From Limonium bicolor (Eukaryota > Streptophyta > Magnoliopsida > Caryophyllales > Plumbaginaceae), in NCBI GenBank assembly GCA_023374045.1, contig CM041777.1, positions 109,581,588 to 109,645,587 on the forward strand: a stretch of DNA of 64,000 nucleotides, written 5' to 3'. This document shows positions 60,900 through 64,000 of this stretch, in pieces (the first letter of the stretch is position 1; the number at the start of each line of letters is the position of its first letter). The position numbers and the translations under genes were made by a program. Under the pieces are notes generated by a model. That model was given only the letters and a program-made list of their open reading frames with translations. It did not search any database and was not told the DNA's origin.

Positions 60900-63051
60900 A
60901 GTGTCAATCATTCCCATCTGTTGATCTGCTGGCGATATTCCTTCCCGGTTAATAATTTAGTGAGCATGTCAGCCTTCTGATGTAGATGTGAGATGTGAGT
61001 AACGTTGATTAATCCGGCCTTGATCTGGTCACGCACGTAATGAACATCAATTTCGATGTGTTTGGTGCGTTCGTGGAGAACTGGATTCCGAGAGATGTAG
61101 ACAGCAGAAAGGTTGTCGCACTTGAGAGGTATAGGTGTAATATCAGGAACACCTAATTCATGAAGTAATCGTGAGAGCCATGATAATTCGGTAGTAACAC
61201 GTCGGAGAGCCCGATATTCAGCTTCGGCTGATGAAAGAGAGACGCAAGCTTGTTTCTTAGATCGCCATGAAATAGGAGCACCTCCAAGGAGAATATAATA
61301 TCTGCTAACGGGCCTGCGAGAAATAGGGCAAGAGGCCCAATCAAAGTCGCAATAAGCAGTGTGAGAAAAATCATTGAAGTTATTGAGAAAAATTCAAAAC
61401 CAAGAGTTCCTTTGATATAACGAAGGACATGGAGAGCAGCGTTCCAATGATGTTGGCAAGGCTGTTTGTTGAATTGACTCAAGAGCTGAATGCTGAAATT
61501 GAGATCGGGACGCGTATTGATCAAGTAGTTGAGTTTCCCGATAAGATGACGATACTCGATGGCATCTTTGAGGGGGCCTCCATCAGCTAAATGAAGCTTG
61601 ATTCCGGGATCAAGGGGACTAGCTACAACGCGCTTGGTCATAATATCATACTCCTTCAAGAGGTCTGCCATGAATTTATTTTGGGTGATCGCTACACCAT
61701 TGGATGAATAGTGGAATTCCATTCCAAGGAAGTAATTCAGGGTCCCAAGGTCTTTGATCTTGAATAACCGATGAAGAGTATCCTTGATGTGGGCGATTCG
61801 AGCTTGATCATTCCCACAAAGAATGATGTCGTCCACATATACACCAAGGAAGAGGATGGAGTCACCGTGTCTTCATTTGAATAAAGAATGATCATTATCA
61901 GAAATGATAAAACCGAGCTGTTGTAAACTGGTGGACAGCTTGGCATACCACTGTCGGGATGCTTGTTTCAACCCGTACAAGGATTTTTGCAATTTGCAAA
62001 CCATGCCTTTGGTGGAAATGTGAAGACCATCGGGAATTTTCATGTAGATCTCCTCGTGAAGATCGTCATGGACGAAGGCGTTGTTAACGTTGAGTTGGTG
62101 CAAAAACCAATGACGTTTAATGGCTACACTAACGAGGGCCTGGACGGTGGTCATTTTGATGACGGGAGAGAAAGTCTCGTGAAAATCTTCTCCTTGCTTT
62201 TGATTGAATCCACGAACGACGAGACGGGCTTTATATCTTTCTATATCTCCGTTGGATTTATGTTTGACCCGATATACCCATCTGCAAGTTATGCACCTTT
62301 TTCCTTTTGGAAGTTTGACAAGAGTCCATGTATTATTGTCTTGCAAGGCGTGTAACTCGGTGTCCATAGCTTCGCGCCACTCTGGATATTGGGAAGCAAT
62401 CTGATAAGAAGAAGGTTCCGTCGGGCATTCATACGTGGCCTGAGCACAAAAAAAAATAGAAGGGGTTAGATCAGTTAAAGAATTAATGTTGGGTATATAA
62501 TTGGTGTGATAAAATTGAAGCCTAGTAGCCAAAATTTCAGAAAAACGATCTGTGGAAGCATGGTGGCATTCGTAGTCCAAGAGTCTTGCTGGAGGATGTC
62601 TGTCACGAGTGGATCGACGAATGATTTTGTCGGTGTTGGATGAAAGGCATAATGGCAGCAGCATAATTATCGTGAATGGCACCAGTGTTAGAATTATCAA
62701 GAGTGTCGCAGACATTTGTTGCAGTATCTGTCTGGTCTTGTTGACTCTCAAGAAGAATATCTTCTGAGGTGGAGGCATCACAGGTAGCCAGCTGTTCATG
62801 TATGTCAACGTGGGGATTTGTAGAATCATCAGAATTTGATGCGGAAGCATTATCAACAGGGCGACAATCTTTGTGAACCCTGTTATCATCGACGGGATAT
62901 GATGAAGATGCATCATCATCATTATCGAAAATAACAGGGAGGTATTGGCAGTATCTTCGAGATTATCCTCAGCAACCTGTAAAGGAAAAATAGTTTTGTA
63001 AAATATTACATCTCTACTTGTAATAATCTCTTGTGTATCGAGAAGAAGCAA
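60900..63051 (-). pseudogene. Copia reverse transcriptase and RNase H
   Basis: Reading leftwards: VIFYKTIFPL (end of integrase, about 62990), a Ser/Asp-rich linker, then EPSSYQIASQYPEWREAMDT (about 62420), TWTLVKLPKGKR, RWVYRVKHKSNGDIERYKAR, HQLNVNNAFVHDDLHEEIYM (about 62100; N-V-N-N where Asp is usual in Q-L-D-V-N-N), SLYGLKQASRQWY, a stop at 61873, YVDDIILCGND (about 61835) with the catalytic pair kept, and INTRPDLNFSIQLLSQF. After a frameshift near 61380 the RNase H follows (ISWRSKKQACVSLSSAEAEY, about 61250; [12 protein letters not shown], about 61060). Copies cDNA from element RNA. Broken by at least one stop and one shift. Confidence 0.88.
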
Positions 63052-63985
63052 CCTATGACCCTTCTTGCATATTCCAGGCCCAACATAGACAACTTTGGAG
63101 CTACGATCATCAAATTTTGAATGATGAGTGTGGGGCCGGTGTGTGATAGGCCAAACAACCGAAAGTTTTGACGATGTCTAATCGTGGAGCAACACCATGG
63201 AGGAACTCATAGGGAGATAATCCATTTAATGTAGAGGAGGGCATGCGATTGATGAGATAGGTAGCCATGAGAATGCTTTCTCCCCAATAGGTCTTATCCA
63301 ACCCGGATTGAAAAAATAAAGCGCGAGCCGTTTCTAAAAGATAACGATGCTTCCGTTCAACGACCCGTTTTGTTGGGGGGTGCAGACACACGAGGTTTGA
63401 TGGAGAATGCCCTTGCTTTGAAAGAATTGTTGTAAAAGTTTGGACGACCCCAACTCGTAGGCATTGTCGGAGCGAACAATTTTGACTTGCTTGTTGAATT
63501 GACGCTCGGACACATGGATGAAGTTTTGAATGTGCTGCGCAGCATCGACTTAAATTTCATGAGTATAACCCATGTACACTACTAGCATCGTCAACGATAG
63601 TTAGAAAATATCTAGAACCATCATGATTATGTTGAGGAAAAGGCCCCCAAATGTCAATATGAATGATGTCAAAACAGTTTTTGGATCTATGATTAGAATG
63701 CGGAAAAGGCAAACGATGCCCTTTTGCACGAAAACATATATCACAAGCAAAGTTCAAAAGAACATCATCTTTGTTCACCAAACCCATCTTGAGCATCTTA
63801 TTCACAGGAGGATGCCCCATTTTCTTATGCCAAAGTAAGAACTTATTTGGACGACTGTTACTGGAAACTCTATGAACACTATTACAAACGTTAAAGAAAC
63901 TGCTCAAAATATGTATATCCAGAACGTAAACATCATCTTCTTTATGTCCAATGCGACACTTACTCATCAAGGTAGGGCCCTGCAA
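63052..63985 (-). pseudogene. Copia preintegrase and integrase
   Basis: LLWHKKMGHPPVNKMLKMGL (about 63830) is the zinc-binding GAG-preintegrase, followed by CDICFRAKGHRLPF. The integrase core has IIHIDIWGPF (first Asp, about 63690) and IVRSDNAYELG (second Asp, about 63470, in another frame); the Glu region (RKHRYLLETARALFF) is in a third frame near 63340. The tail TYWGESILMATYLINRMPSS and FGCLAY follow. Frameshifts at about 63565, 63395 and 63110, so it is inactive. Confidence 0.85.
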
Positions 63986-64000
63986 ATAAACATGAGAACT

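Larger units (their letters stand above)
60535..64000 (-). mobile_element. Ty1/copia element, 3' half, running off the right edge
   Basis: On the minus strand: integrase (63985-63110), reverse transcriptase (63051-61790), RNase H (to about 60900), polypurine tract (TTTGAGGGGGG, 60856-60866) and 3' LTR. The 5' LTR, gag and protease would lie right of 64000. Different family from the Copia at 6176: a different LTR and little similarity of linker sequences. Confidence 0.88.

Overview
The window looks like a repeat-dense, AT-rich stretch of a plant nuclear genome, probably a eudicot. Evidence for this is a plant beta-amylase gene fragment with plastid-type N-terminus, Ty1/copia elements with plant-type primer sites, Ty3/gypsy elements with LTRs starting TGTAACACC or TGTAGACA, L1-like plant LINEs with RNase H, and CACTA DNA transposons. 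Almost everything outside the first 3.5 kb is nested mobile DNA. I saw no rRNA, tRNA gene or CRISPR array.

Layout. 1-1139: end of an LTR element with its 3' LTR. 1209-3487 (minus): first two exons of an inactive-type, BAM4-like beta-amylase; the next exons would lie left of the window, beyond the LTR element sitting in the second intron. About 4370-18560: LINE remnant split by a young Copia element (6176-17877, 5-bp target duplication, LTRs differing at 4 of 297 sites). That Copia is itself split by a 6,168-bp TG...CA insert (8411-14578), best read as a giant solo LTR. 18561-21099: unclassified.

21100-32735: gypsy (Tekay/Del-like) material. A minus-strand gag-pol remnant (24668-28161, continuing at 32689-32735) is followed by an LTR-like block at 21100-24667 and is interrupted by a 4,527-bp solo LTR (28162-32688). 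This gag-pol reads coherently only if four GT-AG introns are removed. The third of these holds a same-strand pseudogene of an ALKBH1-type 2-oxoglutarate dioxygenase whose iron-binding Asp is changed to Asn. 32736-34913: an inverted, truncated LTR of the same family ending in a 195-bp foldback. 35715-43184: gypsy LTR and gag (minus), with a full-length-like LINE (36858-42578, 11-bp target duplication) inserted in the LTR.

43630-47690: another LINE (minus) split by an LTR-like insert. 47700-59309: a decayed Copia carrying two non-autonomous CACTA elements. The first (48498-52564) carries a multi-exon ULP1-type cysteine protease gene between palindromic subterminal repeats; the second (53656-56919) is non-coding. 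59310-60534: gypsy LTR fragment. 60535-64000: minus-strand Copia element with 3' LTR, RNase H, reverse transcriptase and integrase, running off the right edge.

How they work together: the coding parts are mostly broken copies of selfish-element machinery (gag, protease, integrase, reverse transcriptase, RNase H). The observations most worth testing are the intron-bearing gypsy gag-pol with its ALKBH passenger, the ULP1-carrying CACTA, and the interrupted beta-amylase gene. All calls rest on reading motifs by eye; no alignment or database search was run.
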